Part shown: positions 26,697 to 35,710 of the stretch, in pieces
Layout: each line of letters opens with the position of its first letter
Position numbering within the stretch: the stretch's first letter is position 1
From: VAZQ01 sp963841105
GTDB taxonomy: Bacteria > Pseudomonadota > Alphaproteobacteria > Rhizobiales > Xanthobacteraceae
DNA length: 64,000 bases
NCBI GenBank assembly: GCA_963841105.1
Contig: CAWJCB010000028.1
Coordinates: 310,001-374,000 of the forward strand
Reading direction: 5' to 3'
Program-made: the position numbers and the translations under genes
The notes under the pieces: generated by a model
What the model was told of the DNA's origin: nothing
The model's input: only the letters and a program-made list of their open reading frames with translations
Database searches by the model: none

Positions 26697-27131
26697 TCAG
26701 CGCTTCTGGTTTTCCTCGAGTGGGACAGCATAAAGCTCAAGTCGATGGCCCACCAGGCGATAGCCAAGCCGCCTTGCCACGTCAGCTTGCAGGCGCTCGA
26801 TGTCCTCCGACGCAAACTCGATCACTTCGCCCGTGCGCAGATTGATCAGATGATCGTGATGATCGTCGCGCATCTGCTCGTAGCGGGCCCGGCCGTTGCG
26901 GAAATCGTGGCGCTCGATGATGCCGGCGTCCTCGAACAATTTGACCGTACGATAGACCGTGGAGATCGATATGCGATCATCCACCGCTGCGCAACGGGAG
27001 TGCAACTCCTCCACGTCGGGGTGATCCTCGGCCGCCGCCAGCACGCGCGCAATGATTCGCCGCTGCTCGGTCATGCGCATGCCTTTGGCGGAACAGGCAG
27101 CTTCGATATCTTTCGGCTTCGGCCCGGTCAC
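26697..27131 (-). CDS. Fur-family transcriptional regulator (Fur/Mur)
   Basis: This 144-residue regulator has the Fur winged helix (KGMRMTEQRRIIARVL and SISTVYRTVKLFEDAGIIERHDF) and the metal-binding region RYEQMRDDHHDHLINL with its HHDH cluster. In rhizobia the orthologue responds mainly to Mn (Mur), while iron control is taken by Irr, which is also in this window. Sequence alone does not tell which metal is sensed. The GTG at 27131 is preferred because GGGAGA lies at good spacing; longer in-frame starts lack similarity. It is followed by miaB and preceded by rimI. Confidence 0.92.
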   Translation of the reverse strand: MTGPKPKDIEAACSAKGMRMTEQRRIIARVLAAAEDHPDVEELHSRCAAVDDRISISTVYRTVKLFEDAGIIERHDFRNGRARYEQMRDDHHDHLINLRTGEVIEFASEDIERLQADVARRLGYRLVGHRLELYAVPLEENQKR

Positions 27132-27248
27132 GGGTTCTCCCGCGTGCTTGGATCGCTTGAGTCGTGACTGCCAGTGCGCTCGCTGGACATTTCTGTTCGT
27201 TGCTCCGGCAGTAGCGCCAAGGAAGCCCGGCAAGGTGTCATGCCAGGG

Positions 27249-27728
27249 TTAGACGATATCCCGGCGAAGCACGAGGGCAGCCGAGCCCTTGCTGGCGCCA
27301 TAATATCCCCCGCGACGCCCGACGTCACGAAAACCTGCCCGGCGATAGAGCGACCTGGCCGACATATTGTCCTCGGCCACCTCCAGGAAAACGGCACGAA
27401 CCCCGAGGCCGGCAAGCCGCCGCAAATGCAGATCCAGCAGTCGGCCTCCAAGCCCTTTTCCGCGCCTGGAAGCGCCGACCGCGATGGACAGAACTTCTGC
27501 TTCGCCTGCCACCATCCGCGAAATGATAAATCCCACGACCTTATCGGCAACGCTGGCACGATGGGCGACAATGTTTCTGTCCCGCAACATATCCATGAAA
27601 TCGCCATCGCTCCATGGATGATGGAACGAAGCCGAATGCAGCGCTGCGAGAGCGCGCCCGTCAGCGGGACCCGCTTCCGAAAGCACCGTGCGGGTGCGCC
27701 CAAACAGACGGCGAGCGAAATTCCTCAT
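27249..27728 (-). CDS. rimI: ribosomal-protein-alanine N-acetyltransferase RimI
   Basis: This 159-residue GNAT enzyme has the acetyl-CoA loop AVGASRRGKGLGGRLLDLH and the RimI-type segment FLEVAEDNMSARSLYRRAGF. RimI acetylates the N-terminal Ala of S18 in E. coli. The start codon overlaps the tsaB stop by 4 bp, as in many bacteria where tsaB and rimI are co-transcribed. The annotated start removes an unrelated Arg-rich upstream extension. Confidence 0.91.
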   Translation of the reverse strand: MRNFARRLFGRTRTVLSEAGPADGRALAALHSASFHHPWSDGDFMDMLRDRNIVAHRASVADKVVGFIISRMVAGEAEVLSIAVGASRRGKGLGGRLLDLHLRRLAGLGVRAVFLEVAEDNMSARSLYRRAGFRDVGRRGGYYGASKGSAALVLRRDIV

Positions 27729-28405
27729 CTGCGCGGAAGGCGCGCGCCATCTTGCGGCTGAGCATCCGGCGCGCGCAGATAAAGCGGCCGGGGCGGGCCG
27801 TATCCTTCGGCGGCCGCAGCACCGAGACGTGCGATCCACGCGATGTCGGGTGCGGTCCGGCTGTCAACCAGCACAGGCGGCTCGGTATCCCTCGGCCAAG
27901 CCGCCGCCAGCATGGCCGCAGCCGAGCCGATAATCCGAGCGCGCCCGGCAATGGCCGCCCGCACCGCGTCGCGCAAGCTGGCGATCCGGGGAGAAACGAG
28001 CGTGCGGCCGTTGGGACCGAATACCTGGAGATAGACGTGATCATGACGCGCATCCAGGGCCGCTACGACGTTTGAGCTGTCATCCTCGGCAATCAACGGC
28101 GCCGCAAGACCGGAGAGGGTGGAGAGCCCAACTGCTGGCTTGCTGGCCGCAAGGGCAATGCCGCGAGCCGCCGATATCCCGACCCGCAAGCCGGTAAAGC
28201 TGCCTGGACCGGTGGTAACCGCGAGGCGGTCCAGTTCGGCGAACTCCAGCTCGGCGTGGTCCATCACGCGCGCGATGAGCGGCATCAACGCTTCGGCATG
28301 CCCACGGGTCATGGCAAGCGTCTCGCTGGACGTGATCCCGTGGTTGGTATCGAGCACTGCTGCCGCGCAGGCATCCAAGGCGGTATCGATGGCTAGAACG
28401 CGCAT
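27725..28405 (-). CDS. tsaB: tRNA threonylcarbamoyladenosine biosynthesis protein TsaB
   Basis: TsaB is the regulatory partner of TsaD in making t6A37 of ANN-decoding tRNAs. The 226-residue protein of the ASKHA fold starts MRVLAIDTALDACAAAVLD and contains the signature TTGPGSFTGLRVGISAARGIA. It lacks the metal-binding histidines of TsaD, as expected. It is co-transcribed with rimI (4-bp overlap). Confidence 0.94.
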   Translation of the reverse strand: MRVLAIDTALDACAAAVLDTNHGITSSETLAMTRGHAEALMPLIARVMDHAELEFAELDRLAVTTGPGSFTGLRVGISAARGIALAASKPAVGLSTLSGLAAPLIAEDDSSNVVAALDARHDHVYLQVFGPNGRTLVSPRIASLRDAVRAAIAGRARIIGSAAAMLAAAWPRDTEPPVLVDSRTAPDIAWIARLGAAAAEGYGPPRPLYLRAPDAQPQDGARLPRR

Positions 28406-28499
28406 CGGCTGATCTGCAGCATCACCCGAGCGTCGGGATTCGGCGGCTATCCTTCAGGGTTGCCGCGCCGAGCATGCGGCGGAAGGTCGCTTCGTGAGG

Positions 28500-29063
28500 T
28501 TACGCCATTGGCCGAACTTCAAGCACGTCAGGCAAATAGTGGCGCAGCAGGTTTTGAATTCCATGCCGCAGCGTTGCGGTCGATGACGGGCAGCCCGAGC
28601 AGGCGCCCTTCATATCCAGATAAACGATGCCCTCCTTGAAACCGCGAAAGGTGATGTCCCCGCCATCATTTGCAACTGCAGGACGCACACGCGATTCGAT
28701 CAGCTCCTTGATGGTAGCGACCGTTTCTGAATCTGCCTCGGCGAAGAACTCGTCGTTCTCGGACGCGACGACCCCGTCGCCTGCCCGCACGATGGGAGCA
28801 CCCGACATGAAATGTTCCATGATCGCGCCGAGAACTGCCGGCTTGAGCTGCTGCCACTCGCCGGATGCCTTCGTCACTGAAATGAAATCAGAACCAAGAA
28901 AAACGCCGGAGACACCCTGGATCGCAAACAGACTTTCCGCGAGCGGCGATTGGGCGGCGGATTCCGGGTTCCGCATATCCAAGGTGCCGGTCGCCAGCAC
29001 CGTTCTTCCGGGCAGAAACTTGAGGGTTGCCGGATTGGGGGTGGGCTCAGTCTGAATGAACAT
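28500..29063 (-). CDS. NifU/Nfu-type iron-sulfur cluster carrier
   Basis: The 187-residue protein has an N-terminal Nfu_N domain (FIQTEPTPNPATLKFLPG) and a C-terminal NifU domain with the cluster-binding CxxC in MKGACSGCPSSTATLRHGI. Such scaffold/carriers pass 4Fe-4S clusters to client enzymes; MiaB in this window is a plausible client, though that is inference. AAGGAG precedes the start. It lies between uspA and tsaB, the conserved place. Confidence 0.93.
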   Translation of the reverse strand: MFIQTEPTPNPATLKFLPGRTVLATGTLDMRNPESAAQSPLAESLFAIQGVSGVFLGSDFISVTKASGEWQQLKPAVLGAIMEHFMSGAPIVRAGDGVVASENDEFFAEADSETVATIKELIESRVRPAVANDGGDITFRGFKEGIVYLDMKGACSGCPSSTATLRHGIQNLLRHYLPDVLEVRPMA

Positions 29064-29213
29064 GGCTGGGCTCCTTGCTTTGTGGCGGCATCCTCGCCGC
29101 GGCCCACATTGAGATTATAGGGCTATAGGTGGCCTTGCGGGCAGAAAGTTCAAGCGCGATCGCAACATCTCCAGGGGTGGCGGCATCTCCGGGCGGCGGC
29201 GCCGGTGAGCGGC

Positions 29214-29708
29214 TTACGACATCGAATCGAGGTCTGCATCGCTGAGGTTGCCGGGCACGATCGCCACCGGAACGGGAAATTCGCCTGCGCTCTTGATCAG
29301 AGAGGAAATGAGCGGACCAGGTCCTTCCTTGTCGGTGGCCGCCGCCAGCACCAGGATGGCGATGTCCTCATCATCTTCGATGAGCGCGAGCAGCTCCTGC
29401 GCCTTGTCGCCCTCGCGAATCACACGCTGAGGCACCACGCCGGTGATGCCGGATGAGCGTGCGGCGTGGCGATCAAGCACTGCATTGGCCTCCTCATGCG
29501 CCTCCGCTCGCATGATGTCGGCCACCCCCAGCCATTGTTGGCCGTGGTCGTGAGTTTCAATGACGCGGAGCATCAAAACGGTTGCGCCGATGCGCAACGC
29601 CCGGCGGCTGGCAAAATAAAGCGCGCGATCGCATTCCGGCGAGTTGTCAATCACTACGAGAAATTTCGGCGAATGACCCGCCTCATAGCTGCGGCGCTTC
29701 TTTGTCAT
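29214..29708 (-). CDS. universal stress protein family (UspA)
   Basis: The 164-residue protein has a Usp fold: FLVVIDNSPECDRALYFASRRA at the N-terminus and a C-terminal VPVAIVPGNL. The ATP-binding G-2x-G-9x-G(S/T) motif is not clear; the matching stretch reads ATDKEGPGPLISSLI, so this may be a non-ATP-binding Usp. It lies between trpS and nfuA as in Bradyrhizobium relatives. Partner and trigger are unknown. Confidence 0.86.
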   Translation of the reverse strand: MTKKRRSYEAGHSPKFLVVIDNSPECDRALYFASRRALRIGATVLMLRVIETHDHGQQWLGVADIMRAEAHEEANAVLDRHAARSSGITGVVPQRVIREGDKAQELLALIEDDEDIAILVLAAATDKEGPGPLISSLIKSAGEFPVPVAIVPGNLSDADLDSMS

Positions 29709-29814
29709 CGAACTTCCCCACCCCGAGCTGCGCTGCGCACGATCTGCAAAATTCTGCCACGCTGCTCGGCCGCGGTACAGTCCCGCAGGTCAGAAACAAT
29801 ACAGGCGATTGCTG

Positions 29815-30849
29815 TCAGCGGCGCACAAAACCAACGACATCCTTCACCGCTTTCATTGTTTCTGCCGCGATGACCTGCGCCCGCGCGGCACCTTCGGCAA
29901 GAACCGAATCGATGTGCGCGGGATCAGCAATCAAGCGTTTCATCTCGGCATTGATCGGCCCCAGCCTTGCGACCGCGAGCTCGGCCAGTGCCGCCTTGAA
30001 GGTCGAAAATTGGGCGCCGCCAAACTCATTGAGGACGTCGGCTTTGCTGCTCTCTGCGAGCGCTGCATAGATACCGACAAGGTTGTCGGCCTCGGGGCGC
30101 GCGGCCAGTCCTTTTTCTTCTTGCGGAAGCGCGTCTGGATCAGTCTTGGCACGCCGTATCTTGTGCGCGATCGTATCCGCGTCATCGGTCAAGTTGATGC
30201 GCGATTGGTCGGAGGCGTCCGATTTCGACATTTTCTTCGAGCCGTCACGCAATGACATGACGCGGGTTGCGGGTCCCTGTATCAGCGGTTCCGGCAGCGG
30301 AAAAAACTGTTTCCCATAACCATGCGCATGGATGGAAGCAGCAAAATCGTTGTTGAACTTTTGCGCGATGTCGCGCGAGAGCTCCAGATGCTGTTTCTGG
30401 TCCTCGCCCACCGGCACGTGAGTGGCGCGATACGCAAGAATGTCCGCGGCCATCAGTGTGGGGTAGACGTATAGACCAACTGACGCATTCTCACGGTCTT
30501 TCCCGGCCTTTTCCTTGAATTGCGTCATGCGATTGAGCCAGCCGAGACGGGCAACGCAGTTGAGCACCCAGGCAAGCTCCGCGTGCTCGGCGACCTGACT
30601 CTGATTGAACACGATATGCTTCTTCGGATCGATGCCGCAGGCGATGAATGCGGCGGCGACTTCACGAGTCGCTGCCGGCAACTGCGCGGGGTCCTGCCAC
30701 ACCGTGATCGCGTGAAGATCGACGATGCAATAGATGCAATCGTATCTCTCCTGCAGCGCAACAAATTTCACGATGGCCCCAAGATAGTTGCCAAGATGCA
30801 AGTTGCCAGTCGGCTGCACGCCTGAAAATACCCGTTGCATGAAGCCCAT
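29815..30849 (-). CDS. trpS: tryptophanyl-tRNA synthetase
   Basis: This class I synthetase charges tRNA-Trp. The 344-residue protein has the HIGH-equivalent PTGNLHLGNYLGA near residues 13-25 and the KMSKS loop as GSKKMSKSD. The start at 30849 is preferred because AAAGG lies about 7 bp upstream; two other Met codons are within three residues. The open frame extends upstream to 31020 without similarity. In related genomes murJ usually precedes trpS; here the conserved order stops and accessory genes begin. Confidence 0.96.
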   Translation of the reverse strand: MGFMQRVFSGVQPTGNLHLGNYLGAIVKFVALQERYDCIYCIVDLHAITVWQDPAQLPAATREVAAAFIACGIDPKKHIVFNQSQVAEHAELAWVLNCVARLGWLNRMTQFKEKAGKDRENASVGLYVYPTLMAADILAYRATHVPVGEDQKQHLELSRDIAQKFNNDFAASIHAHGYGKQFFPLPEPLIQGPATRVMSLRDGSKKMSKSDASDQSRINLTDDADTIAHKIRRAKTDPDALPQEEKGLAARPEADNLVGIYAALAESSKADVLNEFGGAQFSTFKAALAELAVARLGPINAEMKRLIADPAHIDSVLAEGAARAQVIAAETMKAVKDVVGFVRR

Positions 30850-31213
30850 TTCCATACCTTTGGCGATCGCGCCGGTCCTTCGCACGCGCAGCCGCCCGGC
30901 GCAAGAGGAGCACTGTCGCGCAAGGCGGCCACGCACCGTGGTTTTCACTTGGCCGCGATTGCCGCGATGATTTCGATCGCTATGGTACACGCGGTTCTCG
31001 GCTGGGATCGCTTTGGTCATGGCACGTTCGCCTGACGCGGAACGTGCCGTCAGGCCATTAAGATGACTGAAGAGGCGAGTTGCCCGTCATGGCGTCAGAG
31101 AGTAGCGATTCGCTTCAACCTCGACCAACTAACGAGCCCGTCACGACGTCCATTATCTTCGCGGTATGTCAACCACCGTACCGGGTGCGCGCGGTTATGA
31201 TCGGGAGGACACG

Positions 31214-32626
31214 ATGACACGACTTTCCACGATCGCTCTTGCGATCTTGGCCCTGGGCTGCGTGGCATGCGTCGCACAGCCGTTAGGTGCCCAGTCCCTG
31301 ACCGTTCAACAGCAATTTGCACTCGATATCTACAAAGAGCTTGTCGAGATCAACACCGTTACCGAAAGCGGCGATACCGGGCGCGCTGGCGACGCGATGG
31401 CTGCACGGCTGCGGGCGGCAGGATTCGACGCTGGGGATGTGCAAGTGTTCAAGCCAGCGCCGCGCAAGGGCAATCTGGTCGCCCGGTTACGCGGCAGCGG
31501 CGCACGCAAGCCGATCTTGCTGCTCGCTCATCTCGACGTGGTTGAGGCACGACCTGAGGATTGGTCGGTCAACCCGTTCAAGTTGATTGAGAAGGACGGC
31601 TTTTTCTACGGGCGGGGCACAGGCGACGACAAGTTCATGGCCGCCGTCTTTGTTGCGAACCTCATACGCTACAGGCAGGAGGGCTATAAGCCGGATCGGG
31701 ACATCATTGTCGCTTTGGAGACTGATGAGGAGACTCTCGATCGCGACGCCCTGGGGATTCAATGGCTCCTGAAGAATCATCGGAGCTTAATCGACGCTGA
31801 ATTTGCGCTCAACGAGGGAGGCGGCGTCGGTCTGAAGAACGGAAAGCCGATACGCAATAGCGTTCAGACCAGCGAAAAAGTGACGCTTAGCTATCGGCTG
31901 GAAGTGAAGAATCGCGGTGGTCACAGCTCGCTACCGGCGTCCGACAACGCCATTTATCATCTGGCCGAAGGTCTCACGCGGCTCGGAAAATTCAGCTTCC
32001 CGTTCCGCATGACTGAGACTACCCGCGCTTATTTTTCACGGACCGCTGAGCTTGAGAGCGAACTGATGGCCGCCGATATAAGATCAATCATATCCCAGCA
32101 CCCGGACCCGGCTGCGCTTGCCCGGGTGTCCGCGAATCCCACCTACAATGCGCAGCTACGCACCACCTGTGTGGCGACTCAGCTCGAAGGCGGGCATGCT
32201 TATAACGCGCTGCCGCAGGTAGCGCGCGCTACCGTCAATTGCCGCATCATGCCAGGCGAGCCGGTCAACGAGGTCAGAGCGACGCTCGTGCGGGTTCTCG
32301 CTGACGAGCAGATTTCCGTGACGCCGACAGGCGAGCCGGTGCTGAGCATGCCGTCCGCGCTGAATGAGGAGATCATGGGTGCGATCCAGAAGACCTCCTC
32401 CGAATTCTGGCCCGGCACCCCGGTGGTTCCCGTGATGAGCGCCGGTGCCACCGACGGCAGTTATTTACGTAATGCCGGCATTCCAACCTACGGCCACTCC
32501 GGTCTTGCCGGCAATGTCGACGATGTGCGCGCTCACGGTAAGGACGAGCGAGTGCTGGTGAAAGCGTTCTTCGATGGCCAGGAATATCTATACCGGCTGG
32601 TCGCGAGGTTGTCGGGCACTAAGTAA
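31214..32626 (+). CDS. exported M20-family zinc peptidase
   Basis: The 470-residue protein has a hydrophobic export signal (about 1-27; LALGC could be a lipobox, or cleavage may follow GAQS). The M20 core follows: metal-binding LLLAHLDVV, catalytic RGTGDDKFMAAVF, LETDEETLDRDALG with the Glu pair, and a C-terminal DGSYLRNAGIPTYGHSG with the last metal ligand. M20 enzymes remove residues from peptides or hydrolyse N-acyl amino acids; this one probably acts in the periplasm. GGGAGGA lies 6 bp before the start. It is monocistronic and next to an intron relic. Confidence 0.9.
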   Translation: MTRLSTIALAILALGCVACVAQPLGAQSLTVQQQFALDIYKELVEINTVTESGDTGRAGDAMAARLRAAGFDAGDVQVFKPAPRKGNLVARLRGSGARKPILLLAHLDVVEARPEDWSVNPFKLIEKDGFFYGRGTGDDKFMAAVFVANLIRYRQEGYKPDRDIIVALETDEETLDRDALGIQWLLKNHRSLIDAEFALNEGGGVGLKNGKPIRNSVQTSEKVTLSYRLEVKNRGGHSSLPASDNAIYHLAEGLTRLGKFSFPFRMTETTRAYFSRTAELESELMAADIRSIISQHPDPAALARVSANPTYNAQLRTTCVATQLEGGHAYNALPQVARATVNCRIMPGEPVNEVRATLVRVLADEQISVTPTGEPVLSMPSALNEEIMGAIQKTSSEFWPGTPVVPVMSAGATDGSYLRNAGIPTYGHSGLAGNVDDVRAHGKDERVLVKAFFDGQEYLYRLVARLSGTK

Positions 32627-32744
32627 ATGCTCTCAGCTGCTGGACGCACATAGAGTTCAGACGGATCGCGGACGGGTGATCGAGTTGTCAGCGGCACGAA
32701 GCGGCACTCACGCTTCCGGCCAAGAGCCGGCCTTAGCTGGACTT

Positions 32745-33369
32745 CGCGGTAGGGACGCGAGTTACCTCGCGCCCCCCGCACAGATCCGTACGTGCGGCTT
32801 TCCCGCATACGGCTCCCACCTCGGGTAGTGACGGCAGTAAGTTGCCGTATGCGAGCCAACGTCCTGTGTCACGCTTATCCGGCACTGAGTCCGGCACGTG
32901 CTTGGTTGACTCTCATTCCCCTTGGTCCCCGCCCTTGGCTCCACCAACTCCGCGGCAGATCGCTCCGCTTTGTTCGTCGGCTTCACAGCTACTATGGCAG
33001 GGTCAGACTTCTCGTGCCCGTGCATCATCGGCTACGGCTCCTCACCTTCCCGATGCGGACCGTCCCTCTCACTCGACGCTGACGGCCAGACACGAGACCT
33101 CCCAGCTTCCGACGCGATCCCTTTGCAAGTGATGTGGCCTTAGACCCCGGCAGGGCGACAGCACCTCGCATAGCGGTGCCGCACATGTTGCCTTCGAGCG
33201 AATAAAGACTCTCGGCCCCTGCGATATCTGACCTTTCGTGGCTCAATCCCACACCCCATGCAATCGCTGTGTACGCTTCGCAACCGCTGTCGCCAGCGGT
33301 CACGCAACACTCGCTACCAAGCGGACGCTACTCCTTACTTGGACCGGACTTTCACCGGCTGGATCGCAC
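32745..33369 (-). mobile_element. group II intron relic with most of its RT ORF deleted
   Basis: On the minus strand the element begins with GTGCGATCC at 33369, matching the group II 5' consensus GUGYG, followed by typical domain I text (GGTGAAAGTCCGG). At 32783-32815 lies a canonical domain V: GAGCCGTATGCGG, a GAAA tetraloop and the complementary arm, with the catalytic AGC. A domain VI-like hairpin (GCGCGAG-GTAA-CTCGCG, then CCCTAC) follows. The 3' boundary near 32745-32749 is approximate. The whole is about 620 nt, whereas an intron with an intact reverse transcriptase is 1.8-2.5 kb. It sits about 20 bp after the stop of the downstream-listed ABC binding-protein gene, next to a CCAGC/GCTGG stem. 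Confidence 0.85.
32762..33028 (-). pseudogene. remnant of group II intron reverse transcriptase/maturase
   Basis: The 88-codon ORF starts with a leader typical of group II intron proteins: EKSDPAIVAVKPTNKA, then AAELVEPRAGTKGN, then STCRTQCRISV. After that the entire RT, X/thumb and endonuclease region is missing. The frame continues into VGSHTATYCRHYPRWEPYAG and KPHVRICAGGAR, the tail that such ORFs encode where they run into domains IV-V. The stop lies in the domain VI loop. It cannot encode a functional maturase. Recognition is from memory of intron-encoded proteins. Confidence 0.72.
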
Positions 33370-33389
33370 CAGCTTTGCGGCTGGCGCAC

Positions 33390-34385
33390 CTATTCGATCA
33401 CCTCGTCGGCAATTGCGAGAAGCTGCGGTGGGATCTTCAGGTCGAGCGCATTGGCGGTCCGCAAATTGCAGACAAACTCGACTTTTGTGGATAGCGTAAC
33501 TGGCAGATCGCTCGGCGTTTCTCCCTTGAGAATGCGCGCCACGCATAATCCCACGCGACGATATGCGTCGCCCAGGTCGCTTCCATAGCTCATCAAGCCG
33601 CCCGCCCGTGTGAAATCGCGATAGGCCCCCATCGTAGGCACCGTATGACGGGCCGATGCACGGCCAAGAGTTGCGCTTTCATTCGAGAACATGGTGTCGG
33701 AGGTGACCACCATTGCTCCAATCCGTTGTTGCTCGACTGTCGCGAAGATCGATTCGAACTCGCTTTCGCTGCGCGCGTTCAGCACGTGCAAATGGCGATT
33801 GAACATGCGCGCTGCATTCTCCATCTCTCGCAGTTTTGGAGCCGCGGTCAGGCTGTTTGGGTTGACCAGAAAGGCGATCGTGGTTGCGCGCGGAACGACC
33901 TCCACCAGCCGCTCGAGCCGCGTCGATTCCAGCTCCTGGTTCAAGATGCTCACGCCGGTCACGTTCGCGCCCGGCCGGTTGAGGCTGGTGACGAGACCGA
34001 CGGCGACCGGATCGCTGCTGCCCGCAAATGCGACAGGTATGGTCTTGGTCGCAGCCTTTGCGGCCCGAGCCGCGGCGTTACCGAACGCGGCGATGATTGC
34101 CACCTTGCGGCCCGCCAGATCGGCTGCCAGTCCCGGCAATCGGTCGAATTGACCGTCGGCCCAGCGAAATTCAAACGCCACGTTTCGATTCTCGACAATG
34201 CCAGCCTCGGCCAAGCCCTGCCGAAATGCGGCCACGGCGTGTGTCCGGTCGGCGGCGGAGCCGGCATCCAGACACCCAATCACCGGCATGCCCAGCTGCT
34301 GTGCGTGCGCTACAACCGGCCACGCCGCCACCGTACCGCCAAGCAACGTGATGAACTCGCGGCGTTTTAATTGATCAATTTGCAT
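33390..34385 (-). CDS. ABC transporter substrate-binding protein (ABC_sub_bind/TrpX family), orphan
   Basis: This 331-residue exported protein starts with a Tat-like signal, KRREFITLLGGTVAAWP, ending VAHAQQ. It matches the large rhizobial family of periplasmic binding proteins with VIGCLDAGS and a second lobe around GLMSYGSDLGDAYRRVG. No permease or ATPase gene is nearby, so the ligand and partner are unknown. Family ligands include aromatic amino acids in some cases. The intron relic lies directly downstream of its stop codon. Confidence 0.87.
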   Translation of the reverse strand: MQIDQLKRREFITLLGGTVAAWPVVAHAQQLGMPVIGCLDAGSAADRTHAVAAFRQGLAEAGIVENRNVAFEFRWADGQFDRLPGLAADLAGRKVAIIAAFGNAAARAAKAATKTIPVAFAGSSDPVAVGLVTSLNRPGANVTGVSILNQELESTRLERLVEVVPRATTIAFLVNPNSLTAAPKLREMENAARMFNRHLHVLNARSESEFESIFATVEQQRIGAMVVTSDTMFSNESATLGRASARHTVPTMGAYRDFTRAGGLMSYGSDLGDAYRRVGLCVARILKGETPSDLPVTLSTKVEFVCNLRTANALDLKIPPQLLAIADEVIE

Positions 34386-34674
34386 TCGATGCCCATGAGC
34401 CAGAACCATATGCAGCGTATCGGGTTGCCCTCCAGGTTAGAGCGGTATGCAAGGTATTTCTCAACCCACGAGCCGACGGGCCAGACCGTCAGAGTCAGCT
34501 GTGGGTCGGACTCGACCATCAGCGACCGCTCCTTCGTGACGTTCAAGATCTCCCGACTTGTCGCCCTTGGGATTCGTTGCAGCCGCCTGATCGCTCCCGA
34601 ATTGGCATCTGCGGTGGCGATTGCCTCGATGAGCTTGGTCAGTATAGTGCGCGCGTTTCACCCGGAGCTATCTT

Positions 34675-35676
34675 ATGGATGCGGCCCGTTTCGACGTACT
34701 CGGCATTGGCAATGCAATCGTCGATGTGATCGCGCGCACCGAAGACGACTTCTTGATGAAGCAAAATATGCATAAGGGCTCCATGCAACTGGTTGACGCG
34801 CCGGCCGCCGCCAGAATATACGAAGCCATGGGCCCGGCCCTGGAGATCTCCGGCGGCTCGGCGGCAAACACGGTGGCCGGAGCCGCGAGTCTCGGTGCGC
34901 GCGCCGCGTTCGTCGGAAAGGTCAGGGATGATGAGCTTGGGCGCGTATTCGCCCATGACATCCGCGCTGCCGGCGTTCACTTCGCCACCCCGGCCGCCGC
35001 AACGGGACCGGCGACGGCGCGGTGCTACGTGCTGGTCACTCCCGATGGCGAGCGCACCATGAACACATATCTGGGCGCCGCGCAGGATTTATTCTCAACC
35101 GACATCGACCCGGAGCTGGTGGCTGCGACTTCGATCGTGTATCTCGAAGGTTATCTCTGGGATCCGCCGCATGCCAAACAGGCGTTCCTGAAAGCAGCCA
35201 AGCTGGCGCATGATGCCGATCGCGACGTAGCGCTCACCCTGTCGGATGCCTTTTGCGTCGATCGTTACCGGGCGGAATTTCTCGATCTCATCCGCACCGG
35301 GACGGTTGATCTCGTGTTCGCAAATGAACGTGAGCTGCACAGCCTGTACCAAACGGCCGATTTCGACACGGCGCTCAATGCCCTGCGCCAGGATGCCCGA
35401 GCTGCCGTGGTCACGCGCAGCGAGCGGGGCTGCGTGGTCGTCACACGGGATGAAACCCAGGCCGTTGGCGCATACCCCGTCGAGCGCGTGATCGATGGTA
35501 CAGGGGCGGGCGACTTGTTCGCGGCGGGATTTCTGGTCGGAATGGCGCGCGGGGCCGACTATCGCGACGCCGCCCGGCTTGGCGCCTTGGCCGCCGCCGA
35601 GGTGATTGGGCATCTCGGCGCTCGGCCCGAGACATCGCTGAAGAACCTCGCCCGGGACAACGGCTTCGACCTTTAG
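34675..35676 (+). CDS. PfkB-family carbohydrate/adenosine kinase
   Basis: The 333-residue protein has the ribokinase fold. The N-terminal signature is GIGNAIVDVIA, the substrate lid region ISGGSAANTVAGAASLG, and the catalytic anion hole DGTGAGDLFAAGFL with the base Asp. Similar alphaproteobacterial proteins are annotated as adenosine kinase; nucleoside and sugar substrates cannot be told apart from motifs. GGAG lies about 7 bp before the start. The preceding 290 bp (34386-34674) hold no recognisable gene. Confidence 0.9.
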   Translation: MDAARFDVLGIGNAIVDVIARTEDDFLMKQNMHKGSMQLVDAPAAARIYEAMGPALEISGGSAANTVAGAASLGARAAFVGKVRDDELGRVFAHDIRAAGVHFATPAAATGPATARCYVLVTPDGERTMNTYLGAAQDLFSTDIDPELVAATSIVYLEGYLWDPPHAKQAFLKAAKLAHDADRDVALTLSDAFCVDRYRAEFLDLIRTGTVDLVFANERELHSLYQTADFDTALNALRQDARAAVVTRSERGCVVVTRDETQAVGAYPVERVIDGTGAGDLFAAGFLVGMARGADYRDAARLGALAAAEVIGHLGARPETSLKNLARDNGFDL

Positions 35677-35710
35677 CGAAGCGGGTTCGGTCAAGTTGAC
35701 GCACCACTCT

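Noticed and set aside
25788..27167. 459-codon plus-strand open frame
   Set aside because: It covers the antisense of miaB and fur, both of which have complete family motifs.
34386..34674. open frames in the gap before the kinase gene
   Set aside because: They are short, on both strands, and show no motif or start signal.
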